A DNA stretch of 64,000 nt from JBEKIK01 sp050013075 (lineage in GTDB: Bacteria; Planctomycetota; Planctomycetia; Pirellulales; Thermoguttaceae): the NCBI GenBank assembly GCA_050013075.1, contig JBEKFZ010000007.1, positions 23,454 through 87,453 on the forward strand, given 5' to 3'. Numbering within the stretch: position 1 is the stretch's first letter; each line of letters begins with the position of its first letter. A program made the position numbers and the translations under genes. This document shows positions 49,856-58,461 of this stretch, piece by piece. Below the pieces are notes generated by a model. It had not been told where the DNA came from and searched no databases. It saw nothing but the letters and a program-made list of their open reading frames with translations.

Positions 49856-50557
49856 ATGAACACAAAATTGGACATCATTTTTTTATGCGCAGTAGTTTTT
49901 GTTGGAGTAACAAATCCATTGGCATTCGGACAAAGTGCCCTTGACAAATCTTCAGTGAAAAAACAAGCGGAATTGAGGACTTGGACTGACTCCACGGGCA
50001 AACACACTACTGAAGCAGAATTCGTTGAATCAAAAGATGGAAACATTCAATTAAAAAAGAAAGATGGCAGTATTATCAATGTACCAATTGAGAAACTAAG
50101 CGAAAATGATCAAAAGTGGGTGAAAAAACAAATTGAATTAAAAAACAAATTACCTTCTACTAAAATGCTGAAAGAACCAAAACAATCAATTAATAAATCA
50201 AAAGACATCAAAAATGAAGAACCCAGCCAAGAGGATCTCGTGCCTTATGAATTATCTAAAGAGGAATTAACGAATTATAAGGATCCTCCTCCAAATCCTT
50301 ATCATCCGGGTTCACTTGCGCCAGACACAGTTTCGTATACACTATACAGCAATGGAAAATTTACTCTGTCAGATGAACAAAGAAGTTCGTTTTTTAAGCA
50401 AATAAGTAATATAAATTTAAGAGACGCATCTGAAAGAGTTCATGTTATAAAAATATTTGTAAGTATTGTTGGGGTAAAAAAAGCGAAAGAAGCTGGTTTA
50501 GTCTTTAACATAAATGGCCATGCGAAGTATGTATGGCCAAAGCCTGAAAAAAAATAA
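49856..50557 (+). CDS. Exported SHD1-domain protein, AT-rich
   Basis: A 233-residue secreted protein starting at ATG 49856 behind GGGAGGTG, with signal peptide MNTKLDIIFLCAVVFVGVTNPLAFG. Residues 42-85 (LRTWTDSTGKHTTEAEFVESKDGNIQLKKKDGSIINVPIEKLSENDQKWV) form an SHD1 (SLA1 homology) domain, common in planctomycetes and usually a protein-interaction module. The C-terminal half is not recognised. Base composition is visibly more AT-rich than surrounding genes and Lys codons are mostly AAA, which suggests recent transfer or relaxed selection. Confidence 0.82.
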   Translation: MNTKLDIIFLCAVVFVGVTNPLAFGQSALDKSSVKKQAELRTWTDSTGKHTTEAEFVESKDGNIQLKKKDGSIINVPIEKLSENDQKWVKKQIELKNKLPSTKMLKEPKQSINKSKDIKNEEPSQEDLVPYELSKEELTNYKDPPPNPYHPGSLAPDTVSYTLYSNGKFTLSDEQRSSFFKQISNINLRDASERVHVIKIFVSIVGVKKAKEAGLVFNINGHAKYVWPKPEKK

Positions 50558-50612
50558 AATGACACTAAGTTGGCGGCACTCATTGCGAGACGCCAGTGTC
50601 ACGCAAAAAAAT

Positions 50613-52553
50613 TCATTGCCCATTTTTCTCTTGCAGCCAGCGGGCGCGGAGGAGTCGGCCGTAGGAGTCCGGGGCCTTGGGGTCGGACTGATAGATCATC
50701 GCCGCCCGTTCGATCTGGCCGTCGGCCTCGACGGTTTGGGCCAAATTAAAAAGCGCGCCGTGCCGCCAGGGGCTGTTGGGCGTCTTTTCCAGGATCCGTT
50801 TCGACAGGTAATCCTCGGCCGAGTTGTAATTGCCGCGGTCGTAGGCCACCAGTGCGAGCCAATAAGTGGCGTCTTCTTTTCCATATAGGATATTCGTCAA
50901 CATTATTTGCATGGCCTGCCGCTGAAAAGCGGTTTTGGCGGCTGTTTTCTCCTCTTCCGACTTGAACTGGCGCGTTTTTATAAGGATGTCGGTATATTCC
51001 TCCTCTAGTTTTTTTGCCATTTTGGCCAGATCGACGTCGGCCATTTTCTCGTCCAAATCTTGCTTTCGACTTTGCAGAAATGGGGAGGGCGCGACCGATG
51101 GATCGTTATTCGCCTTGACCAGGTCGCTTTTCGTCTTTGCCAGATCTTGTTTAATTTTGTCTAAATCTTGGTTCAAGGGCAGTTCCGCCAGGGCGCCCAA
51201 CTCCTCGTACGAAAGCCGCCGGGCCGACTGATAGAACACGGTGGCGCCATCCTCGCCGGAAAAGAGGCCTTTAAGCTGCAGCAAACGCCCCTTTGCCAAG
51301 GGCGCATTCGGAAGGGCGTAAAAGCGCATGAATTCTCCCAATTGGCCGGCAATTTCCCGGGCAGTAAGTTGCGAGCGCCGCCGAACGGTTTCGTAAGGCA
51401 AAAGCCAGAGTTGCGCTTTGCCGATGCCAGGCAAGGATTTCCAATGTTCCGCCTGCGCAGTTGCGGAAGTCGTCAATACCATTTTTTGATTGCCGGCCAG
51501 GCGCGACTCGATCAGTTTCATCCGATATGAGAGACCCCCGGGCGAGGCCTCTACCAGGGCCGCCAGATTTCGCAGGTCGGACGGCTTGATCGGATACGTT
51601 TTTTGGGAATCGATATCCAGACGCCTGAGCAACGCGGGGTCGGCTATAATCTCGGCCAACGTGGCGGGCTGAAGTTCGAGCCGGCCTTGGGCGTCGTGCC
51701 GAATGCCGTCCTTGCCCGGAATAGGCATGCCTAAAAGCGGATCGAACAGATAGGCGTTGTTGTCAATCAGCACGGCCGCGCACCAAGGCCGCAAGGGCAT
51801 TATTTTTCCGGCGTCGGGAGTATTTTTCTCTGCATCGGCCGGGGCCAAAATCACCGCGTCCAAACCTTGTTGCCGAGCCAAGAGAATAAAAATCCATGCC
51901 CGTTCCATGGCCGTGCCCCGCCCAAAAAAGAGCGATTCCCAGGGAAACAGGGGAATTCTATTTTTGTCGTCCTCTTCGAGTTGGATATTGCGGACCGTCC
52001 AGGCAAATAGGTTTTTTGCCCGGGATAAATCGTCCAGGGCATCGCCCCTGGCCCAAAGCGCGACGTCGCGAAGATAAGCGGACTCCAGCAAGGCATACCC
52101 GTCGAAGGCGGAGAATTCCAAGCCGCCCAGGCCCTTGACCAAAGACAGTTCTTGGAGCGATTCCGGCAAGGTTTGCACAAGCGGATCGGGCTTCCAATTG
52201 CCCGGCGGAGGTTGAGACCGGACCCATTGATTCAAGCGGTCGACGATCTGGGTGAAAATTTCGGATTCAGGCCAGGCGTCCGCCGTGGTATCGTGTGATG
52301 CCTTATTATCTTTATCCGCAAGTGCCTCTCGCAAAGAGTAAATCTGCCGGAAGACGCGAAAGAATGTTTCCTGGGTTTGGAATTTTTCCATCTGGTTTAT
52401 GTTTTCCACGGCGTAAGTCAACAAATCCTCTTGCCACTTGGTATCTGATTCCTGCCATTGGGAATTGCCGCCGCCGGGGATTGTCGCACGCTCGCGGCAA
52501 CCGCCGCAACCCGCCATGAACAGCAGCGGCAGCAGGAAAACAAGTCTTTTCAT
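50613..52553 (-). CDS. Lipoprotein with a degenerate transglutaminase-like region
   Basis: A 646-residue lipoprotein: lipobox LFMAGC (Cys16) after MKRLVFLLPLLFMA. Residues 150-270 hold a transglutaminase-like pattern (LFAWTVRNIQLEED ... RGTAMERAWIFILLARQQGLDAVILAP ... PWCAAVLIDNNAYLFDPLLG); the usual catalytic Cys is not visible in RGTAMERAW, and the His position reads PWC. The C-terminus contains TPR-like helices (SAEDYLSKRILEKTPNSPWRHGALFNLAQ). Its ATG overlaps the kdsA stop by 4 nt, so kdsA is translated first. Probably non-enzymatic; role unknown. Confidence 0.78.
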   Translation of the reverse strand: MKRLVFLLPLLFMAGCGGCRERATIPGGGNSQWQESDTKWQEDLLTYAVENINQMEKFQTQETFFRVFRQIYSLREALADKDNKASHDTTADAWPESEIFTQIVDRLNQWVRSQPPPGNWKPDPLVQTLPESLQELSLVKGLGGLEFSAFDGYALLESAYLRDVALWARGDALDDLSRAKNLFAWTVRNIQLEEDDKNRIPLFPWESLFFGRGTAMERAWIFILLARQQGLDAVILAPADAEKNTPDAGKIMPLRPWCAAVLIDNNAYLFDPLLGMPIPGKDGIRHDAQGRLELQPATLAEIIADPALLRRLDIDSQKTYPIKPSDLRNLAALVEASPGGLSYRMKLIESRLAGNQKMVLTTSATAQAEHWKSLPGIGKAQLWLLPYETVRRRSQLTAREIAGQLGEFMRFYALPNAPLAKGRLLQLKGLFSGEDGATVFYQSARRLSYEELGALAELPLNQDLDKIKQDLAKTKSDLVKANNDPSVAPSPFLQSRKQDLDEKMADVDLAKMAKKLEEEYTDILIKTRQFKSEEEKTAAKTAFQRQAMQIMLTNILYGKEDATYWLALVAYDRGNYNSAEDYLSKRILEKTPNSPWRHGALFNLAQTVEADGQIERAAMIYQSDPKAPDSYGRLLRARWLQEKNGQ

Positions 52554-53380
52554 GCTAGTTTCTCCACGGCTTGACGAATGGCCAAGATCCGTCTGAGCAG
52601 GGCGGGAAATTGATCCAGCGGGATCATGTTCGGGCCGTCGCTGGGGGCGGAGTCGGGGTCGGGATGGGTTTCGAAGAACAATCCGTCCGCGCCCGCGGCC
52701 ACCGCCGCCCGCGCCAAGGGTTCGACCATGGCCCGATTTCCACCCGTTGCCGCGCCCAATCCGCCCGGCTCTTGAACGCTATGGGTGGCGTCGAAAATCA
52801 CCGGTACGCCCAGGGCCTGCATTTGCGGAATCGATCGCATGTCGTTGACCAATCGGCCGTACCCGAAAAAGGTTCCGCGCTCGCCGAGCAGAACACTCGA
52901 GCATCCGCCGGAGGCCAACTTGTCGACCACGTATTTCATGTCCCAGGGGGCCAAAAACTGCCCTTTCTTGACATGCACCGGCCGGCCGGTCGCCGCCGCG
53001 GCCAGCAGCAAATCGGTTTGCCGGGCGAGAAAGGCGGGAATCTGAATCAAATCGCAAATCTCGCCGGCCGCCGGGGCTTGCGAAGGCTCGTGAATGTCGG
53101 TGGTGATCGGCAATCCGGTGGCCTCCTTTACACTCGCCAAAATACTGATGCCGGGCTTTAAACCCGGACCGCGATAGGAACTCAGGCTGGTGCGATTCGC
53201 CTTGTCGAACGAGGCCTTGAAAATAAGCGGCAGGGCCAGTTCCGCGGCGATCTGCTTTAGCCGGTGGGCAATCGACAACACCAAAGCCTTGTCTTCCAAG
53301 ACGCATGGTCCGGCGATGACCATCAACGGCTGGCCGCGCCCGCAACGATAAGGTCCAATGATTACCGGGTTCGAAGGCAC
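52550..53380 (-). CDS. kdsA: 3-deoxy-8-phosphooctulonate synthase
   Basis: Condenses PEP with arabinose-5-phosphate to form Kdo-8-phosphate for lipopolysaccharide. 276 residues: VIAGPCVLEDKALVLSIAHRL at the N-terminus, FKASFDKANRTSLSSYRGPG, TDIHEPSQA, IPAFLARQTDLLLAAA, VKKGQFLAPWDM and RGTFFGYGRLVNDMRSIP. All are KdsA signatures; lack of the N-terminal extension distinguishes it from DAHP synthases. It implies that this organism makes Kdo. The next gene overlaps by 4 nt. Confidence 0.96.
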   Translation of the reverse strand: MPSNPVIIGPYRCGRGQPLMVIAGPCVLEDKALVLSIAHRLKQIAAELALPLIFKASFDKANRTSLSSYRGPGLKPGISILASVKEATGLPITTDIHEPSQAPAAGEICDLIQIPAFLARQTDLLLAAAATGRPVHVKKGQFLAPWDMKYVVDKLASGGCSSVLLGERGTFFGYGRLVNDMRSIPQMQALGVPVIFDATHSVQEPGGLGAATGGNRAMVEPLARAAVAAGADGLFFETHPDPDSAPSDGPNMIPLDQFPALLRRILAIRQAVEKLA

Positions 53381-53384
53381 AATT

Positions 53385-53570
53385 TTAGGGTTCAGGGTTC
53401 AGGATTTAGGCTTCAGAATTATAGATTAGGGATGGTAATAGGCATGTGCTCAATAGTTAATGAGGGGTGGGCAGTTTACTGCCCACTTAACTAGATGATC
53501 CGGGTGAAATCGCAAGCGATCCCATATATCAATCGACATTCTATATTCCACATTCTGCATTTATCAATTA
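53385..53570. repeat. Composite heptad tract with two palindromes
   Basis: AGGGTTC words (53388-53415), palindrome GTGGGCAGTTTACTGCCCAC (53467-53486), a decayed copy of the second palindrome (AAATCGCAAGCGAT, 53507-53520), then CGACATT, CTATATT, CCACATT, CTGCATT heptads. Same part order as 11386-11625 and 28380-28526. Confidence 0.84.
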
Positions 53571-53579
53571 TCCTAAAGC

Positions 53580-54518
53580 CTACTGCTTACGGCCTTTTTT
53601 GGGAACGAGCATGGTCAATCGGTTGGGCAAAACCTCGATATTAAGGGGCAGGAAACCGCCGGGATCGCCGTCGAGTTGGTAAGGCACGGGCATATCGGAA
53701 ACGATGCGCACCCGTCGGACGCGGCGGGTAATCCAATCGCGCATGTGCCGGTGTTGTCGGAGGTATACGGCAATTGCATATCGTAAAAAGCGCCAAAAAC
53801 CTCTCCCCCGGAATCCACATAGGTCCAGTAGTCCGTCGTTTCCCACGGCATGGGGCGCAAAACGCAGTCCGCCACCGTAACACGGCAGGTTAAATACTGA
53901 AAACCAGTGGGCCGTCAGGAAGGGGGCTTCCGCGCCGTCATTCAATGTTTCGTCACAGTATACCCTGAGTTCCGGATACTCATAAGTACGCATGACGTCC
54001 CAAAGCGGTTTGAAATAATGGCGGGAACGGATATGCCCGGTCCTGCGGTCATGAATGCGGCGGACCACTTCGGCATCTAGCCCGCAACTGGCCATAAGCA
54101 GGAAGATTCTTCCCTGTGCCATGCCGGCATCGAGGTGAATCAGTGTCCCGTGGGCAATGGTTTCGGCAAGGCGTTCCGGGGCTGGGTCGAGGCATAGATA
54201 ACGGGCCAAGAGGTTCGAGTTGCCCCTGGGAAGCCAAGTCAGGGGCGTGCCTTGTTTTGTGCGGTTTACCAGTTCCGCGGCAGTACCGTCTCCTCCCACG
54301 CCGACTAGTGCGCGAAGTTTCCCTTCGTCCAATAACGTATTGGCAAGCCGGGCGACGGGGTCCAGATCGGTGAGGATTTCCACTTCAAATCGCTGCTGCC
54401 GGAGCAGTTTTGCCAGGCGCTGGACGTCTTCATGTGTATCTCGCGCCCCGGCTTTGGGATTGTGCAGGATTAACACCCGGTCCGTTTTTATAGGTTGTGA
54501 TGGAGGTGTTATTGACAA
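53580..54518 (-). CDS. Diacylglycerol kinase-family lipid kinase
   Basis: Phosphorylates a lipid alcohol, as in YegS or DgkB. 312 residues beginning at TTG 54518; no in-frame ATG lies near and GAGAG is 5-6 nt upstream. Seen: VLILHNPKAGA (nucleotide strand), GVGGDGTAAELVNRT with the GGDGT motif at 75-79, PRGNSNLLARYL, a long C-terminal domain with NLPCYGGGLRFAPHAVGNDGLLDL and LDGDPGGFLPLNIEVLP. Substrate could be diacylglycerol or another lipid. Unusual start codon lowers certainty about the first residues. Confidence 0.88.
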   Translation of the reverse strand: MSITPPSQPIKTDRVLILHNPKAGARDTHEDVQRLAKLLRQQRFEVEILTDLDPVARLANTLLDEGKLRALVGVGGDGTAAELVNRTKQGTPLTWLPRGNSNLLARYLCLDPAPERLAETIAHGTLIHLDAGMAQGRIFLLMASCGLDAEVVRRIHDRRTGHIRSRHYFKPLWDVMRTYEYPELRVYCDETLNDGAEAPFLTAHWFSVFNLPCYGGGLRFAPHAVGNDGLLDLCGFRGRGFWRFLRYAIAVYLRQHRHMRDWITRRVRRVRIVSDMPVPYQLDGDPGGFLPLNIEVLPNRLTMLVPKKGRKQ

Positions 54519-55003
54519 TGCATCTCTCTAGTAATGATGGGTGGTTTGGAATATTCTGTTTGAACTTATCTCGGCCGTACAATATATACGAATCTTTGAG
54601 ATCTTGTAGCGTAAAACAATCGAGGTGTAGCAAAATCATACATCTAATAAATTGATAAACTTATGTGATCATAATACGGTTGCCTGAGTAATTGTAAACA
54701 TAAGTACTTTTCGCAATTGAAGTTACACCGAAAATCAAGGCATTTTCCATGTTTGTCTTAGAATTGGCACAACAAGTGTAGACAATAAAGGCGTGTAAAT
54801 GAGAAATTTACACATAATTAGACTGGCCCGTGGGGCCTCCGACGTAATTTAGATAGAAGGTTAACTTGCCCTTACCTTCTGTCCCGCCACTGTGGAATGT
54901 GGCACGTTCGAGGCCCCCTATTTTTTTTCTTGTCATCCGCGGCAGTTTGAAAGCTAAACTTATATGGGGTTGAATTTCCAAAAACATTCCCGGAGTTATT
55001 ACG
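54519..55003. other. Intergenic region, AT-rich
   Basis: About 485 bases between divergent genes. Small ORFs here lack ribosome-binding sites and family patterns. No repeat tract, RNA gene or clear promoter pair found. Confidence 0.5.
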
Positions 55004-55621
55004 GTGGCCAGCGAAACGAAACGTCCTGAAAACCCAAGTTCCGATGAAGAAAAAACCGAAGTATCGTCTGCCGGCAAGTCAAGGTTTGCCTTGCTTCGCG
55101 GCAAAACGATGCAGTATTGGCTGGCTTTTTTACTAATTAGCACGCTGGTGATCCACGGCATCGGTTGGGCGTATTATAAAACAAGCAACGCCCATGCTCC
55201 GATCGAGTACAGCCCGGAAATCGGGGTGGGGAACTTCCAGTTCACGGCCGATAAAACGGCAGGGGGCCGGATCGCCGGCGCCGAATTTTCCCTTTACATT
55301 ACCGCACTTGAGGGCCTGGACCGGGTCGCCAGGATTCGTCTGACTTCCCATAAATATCGGGTGCAAGAAGAGATCGAGTCGCTACTGCGTCAGACACATA
55401 GTGGAGATTTCGACGATCCGGCCCTAAACGACCTCAAACGGCAGATCCGCGAGCGAATCGATCAGGCCCTGGGAAACCGCGTCGTATCCGACGTGATCGT
55501 CGCCAATCTGAAAATTATCGCCTCGAACAATAAAGAACCCGCTGCTACCGCCGACACGGCATCTTCACCCCCTTGGCTGGAAAAATCGTCAAGCTACGTC
55601 AGCCAACAAGGCGGTAACTAG
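55004..55621 (+). CDS. Orphan FliL-like membrane protein
   Basis: A 205-residue protein beginning at GTG 55004 (GGAG 10 nt upstream). One membrane helix (YWLAFLLISTLVIHGIGWAYY), then a periplasmic domain: VGNFQFTADKTAGGRIAGAEFSLYITALEGLDRVARIRLTSHKYRVQEEIESLLRQ and NDLKRQIRERIDQALGNRVVSDVIVANLKI, with the helix-strand spacing of FliL but weak identity. It lies 18 kb from the flagellar block and alone. Could serve a stator encoded elsewhere, or be unrelated to flagella. Confidence 0.6.
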   Translation: MASETKRPENPSSDEEKTEVSSAGKSRFALLRGKTMQYWLAFLLISTLVIHGIGWAYYKTSNAHAPIEYSPEIGVGNFQFTADKTAGGRIAGAEFSLYITALEGLDRVARIRLTSHKYRVQEEIESLLRQTHSGDFDDPALNDLKRQIRERIDQALGNRVVSDVIVANLKIIASNNKEPAATADTASSPPWLEKSSSYVSQQGGN

Positions 55622-56007
55622 TGCGTTTCAAGTATCATTGTAGCGTTCAAAAAGAACCTCAGCCGGCTAACGCCGGCCGCTCGCCTATATGTTTTCCGCT
55701 ATAGAGAAACTTGATGCGCTCTAGTCTTGTTTTTTGGAACGAGCCAATTTCGCAGACTGGGTAAAACACACTAAATTTACCGGCGGAGTTCTCATGTCCG
55801 GTAAAAACCGGCCCTTAAAGTCGGACTACATTACCCATTTTTTCTCTATCCCGAACCAGATACCGGATTATATGTGAGTGGCGATATGAATATATTTCAA
55901 AGAGTCCGGTTATACCTATTTTATGAATTTTAAGGATTGTAGGGTCGATGTAAACTTTAGGGAGTCACCCCCACAAGATGTGCTGTATCCTGCAAGGAGG
56001 GAAAGAG
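55622..56007. other. Intergenic region with 28-nt palindromic element (copy 2)
   Basis: The element at 55658-55685 is the exact reverse complement of 45091-45118 (CTCAGCCGGCTAACGCCGGC and eight more bases). The rest holds the leader of the first BBP7-like gene, with a strong AGGAGGG ribosome-binding site at 55995. Confidence 0.75.
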
Positions 56008-57144
56008 ATGAATTCTCGCAAATTGTTCGGAACAGTTGTATGTGCGATTTTAGTATTGGCGACAAGTTCCGCCATTGTTCTGGGGCAGGACGATCCGGCG
56101 GCCTACCGCTTGATTACAGGCGATGGGGAAGATTCGCCGCCGTCGTCTTCCGGGATGGCGGTCGATCAGCCGCAAGACGCCGGCTGCTGCGATGGGAGTT
56201 GCTGTCAGTCGTGTTGTTGTCCGCGATGGACGGCCTCGGCCGACTTCATCATCTTTGACCGGATCGGCGGCACAAATCAAACGCTCGTTCAAAGAGTGCC
56301 GCTCCACGACGATCCATTCAGAATCCCTGGCGCTGAGGCGCTCAACAGCAACGATTTTCAACAAGGCTTCTGCGGTGGACCGAGGGTAGGCTTGATTCGC
56401 CACGGCGGTTGTGGCTACGACTTGGAATTATCGTATTTTCAGATCGACGGCTGGAGCAGCGACAGAAGCGTTGGGCCCGACGATCCAATAGACTGGCTGG
56501 TAATGAGAGCTCCTGGCGGCTTCACCCAAACAAATCAACCGCCATATCTTGCAACCCAAGCAATGGCATGGGAGTATGCTACGAAACTTTATAATGCAGA
56601 GTTTAACGTGCGATGGAATCCTTGTTGCCGAGTAACCATGCTGGCTGGATTCCGTTGGATAAACCTGGGTGAAAATCTTGTTGGAGCATTGGAGCCCCCA
56701 ACCGTCCGCACGGAAGCGCCTTTCTGGAATGGAACAACGACAAACAATCTCTATGGTTTCCAGATCGGTGCGGACGGGAAACTTTTCGAGCGTGGTTGCT
56801 TTTCGATTGACGGGCTGGTAAAGGCCGGGATTTTCGACGACAACGCCGAACAGACAACCGCAGTCAGTGTTATCTTTAAGCAAGTGAGATCAGCGTCCGC
56901 TTCGACCAACCACGCCGCCTTCGTTGGTGAAACCGGCTTGCAGTGCAAGTATCAAGTTACCAAGCATCTATTGCTAAGGGCCGGTTACGAAGTGATCTGG
57001 CTGCAAGGCGTTGCTTTGGCGCCTGCACAGGTTCAGGAAAATTATATTACTGCTAGTCCAATTGCCGTGCAAGCGCTTGGCGTCAATTGCAACAACGGCG
57101 TGTTTTATCACGGCGCCACCGCGGGGTTTGAATATAGCTTCTAA
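56008..57144 (+). CDS. BBP7-like outer-membrane beta-barrel protein (paralog 1)
   Basis: A 378-residue exported protein. ATG 56008 follows AAGGAGGGAAAGAG; signal peptide LFGTVVCAILVLATSSAIVLG. A Cys cluster GCCDGSCCQSCCCPRW (about residues 63-78) precedes the barrel, whose alternating strands are visible (CGYDLELSYFQIDGW, LYNAEFNVRWNPCCRVTMLAGFRWINLGENLVG, LLLRAGYEVIWLQGVALAP) and which ends in an aromatic residue (GFEYSF), as barrels do. BBP7-like proteins are planctomycete surface proteins. It is followed by a close paralog. Confidence 0.85.
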   Translation: MNSRKLFGTVVCAILVLATSSAIVLGQDDPAAYRLITGDGEDSPPSSSGMAVDQPQDAGCCDGSCCQSCCCPRWTASADFIIFDRIGGTNQTLVQRVPLHDDPFRIPGAEALNSNDFQQGFCGGPRVGLIRHGGCGYDLELSYFQIDGWSSDRSVGPDDPIDWLVMRAPGGFTQTNQPPYLATQAMAWEYATKLYNAEFNVRWNPCCRVTMLAGFRWINLGENLVGALEPPTVRTEAPFWNGTTTNNLYGFQIGADGKLFERGCFSIDGLVKAGIFDDNAEQTTAVSVIFKQVRSASASTNHAAFVGETGLQCKYQVTKHLLLRAGYEVIWLQGVALAPAQVQENYITASPIAVQALGVNCNNGVFYHGATAGFEYSF

Positions 57145-57355
57145 CAAATGCCGGGCTTTTTTCGGTCTGCCCTCCCTATTTTAAACAACATATCCTCCCA
57201 TTTTCGTCCGACTCGCGGAAAGCAACAAGGAATCAGATAATTCCGCAGTTTCGTGGTTTGAGCAATGGCGATTTGATTCCTTTAATTGATTGTGCGTACA
57301 GAACAAGAACGAAACGGCTTTTCAGCAAATCGTTTTTCAAGGAGGTAAAACAAAA

Positions 57356-58381
57356 ATGTCTTACAAAGCTCTGGGGGCAATCGTAAACGCGTTTTTTGTA
57401 TTGGCGATAGGTTCGACAATTGTCTTGGGGCTGGACGATCCGGCGGCCTACCGCTTGATTACAGGCGATGGGGAAGATTCGCCGCCGTCGTTTTCCGAGA
57501 CGGCGGTCGATCAGCCGCAGGACGCCGGATGCTGCAATCTAGGCTGTTGTCAATCATGTTGTTGTCCGCGCTGGACTGCCACGGCCGACGTCATCATTCT
57601 GGACAGGATCGGCAACAAGTCTCAAACTATCCTCGGCCCCCCAACCGATGACGTAATTGGTCTTGTTAATGCCAGCGCCGATAGGCTTAACAGCAACGAC
57701 TTTGCCTTTGGATTCGCGGCCGGACCGCGGCTCAGCCTGATTCGGCAAACCCAGTGCTACGACTACGAGGTTTTGTATTTTGGGATCGACGGATGGTCCG
57801 ATTGCCGATTTATACCCCAGTCTCTCAACCCTGCTTCTCCCTTGCTGTTCGATTGGAGTTCCAGGCTTTATAACGTCGAGTTAAACGTGCGATGGAACCC
57901 TTGTTGCCAAGTGACCATGTTGGCTGGATTCCGCTGGGCCGAACTCCGGGAAGATTTTATCGGAGGGCGTGTATTAGATTCCGGGTTCCTGCCTGTCGGG
58001 GATATAAAGACAAATAATCATCTTTATGGTTTGCAGGTCGGTGCTGATGCAAGGCTTTGGCAGCGCGGCTGCTTCTCGATCAACGGGCTGGGTAAGGTCG
58101 GCATTTACGGCAACCATGCGGAACAAATCAGCGACCTGAACATCGGGCAATTCATTGGGATCGGCTCGGCCTGGACCAACCACGCCGCCTTTATTGGCGA
58201 ATTCGGCTTGCAGGCCCGCTACCAAGTTACCCAGAGCCTCGCGCTGAGGGCAGGATACGAATTGCTATGGCTCGACGGCATTGCGATAGCTCCCGCACAA
58301 TTCGGAAATCCTGTCGGCATCGATAGCAATGCCACCGTGTTTTATCACGGGGCCACCGCCGGGTTGGAATATTCGTTCTAG
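57356..58381 (+). CDS. BBP7-like outer-membrane beta-barrel protein (paralog 2)
   Basis: A 341-residue paralog of the preceding gene. ATG 57356 behind CAAGGAGGT. Signal peptide and the segment DDPAAYRLITGDGEDSPPS are almost identical to paralog 1 at both protein and DNA level, followed by the Cys cluster GCCNLGCCQSCCCPRW; the barrel is much more diverged (LYNVELNVRWNPCCQVTMLAGFRWAEL, LALRAGYELLWLDGIAIAP, terminal GLEYSF). The pattern points to an old tandem duplication with selection or gene conversion on the N-terminal part. Two back-to-back hairpins follow the stop. Confidence 0.85.
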   Translation: MSYKALGAIVNAFFVLAIGSTIVLGLDDPAAYRLITGDGEDSPPSFSETAVDQPQDAGCCNLGCCQSCCCPRWTATADVIILDRIGNKSQTILGPPTDDVIGLVNASADRLNSNDFAFGFAAGPRLSLIRQTQCYDYEVLYFGIDGWSDCRFIPQSLNPASPLLFDWSSRLYNVELNVRWNPCCQVTMLAGFRWAELREDFIGGRVLDSGFLPVGDIKTNNHLYGLQVGADARLWQRGCFSINGLGKVGIYGNHAEQISDLNIGQFIGIGSAWTNHAAFIGEFGLQARYQVTQSLALRAGYELLWLDGIAIAPAQFGNPVGIDSNATVFYHGATAGLEYSF

Positions 58382-58411
58382 TAGTCCGCCAATGCTTAAA
58401 CTGTGGATGTT

Positions 58412-58461
58412 GGGGTGGCAGTTGTACTGCCACCCCGGGGCGACAGTACAACTGTCGCCCC
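58412..58461 (+). terminator. Back-to-back hairpins behind the BBP7-like genes
   Basis: GGGGTGGCAG / CTGCCACCCC (58412-58436) directly joined to GGGGCGACAG / CTGTCGCCCC (58437-58461). The two loops are reverse complements. No T-run, so termination is uncertain; the units resemble the other hairpin repeats. Confidence 0.6.

Noticed and set aside
54808..55161. 117-residue minus-strand ORF overlapping the FliL-like gene
   Set aside because: No ribosome-binding site, low-complexity composition and antisense to a better-supported gene.
58412..58461. Riboswitch or tRNA-like structure behind the BBP7-like genes
   Set aside because: Only two simple hairpins with complementary loops; no conserved RNA core.
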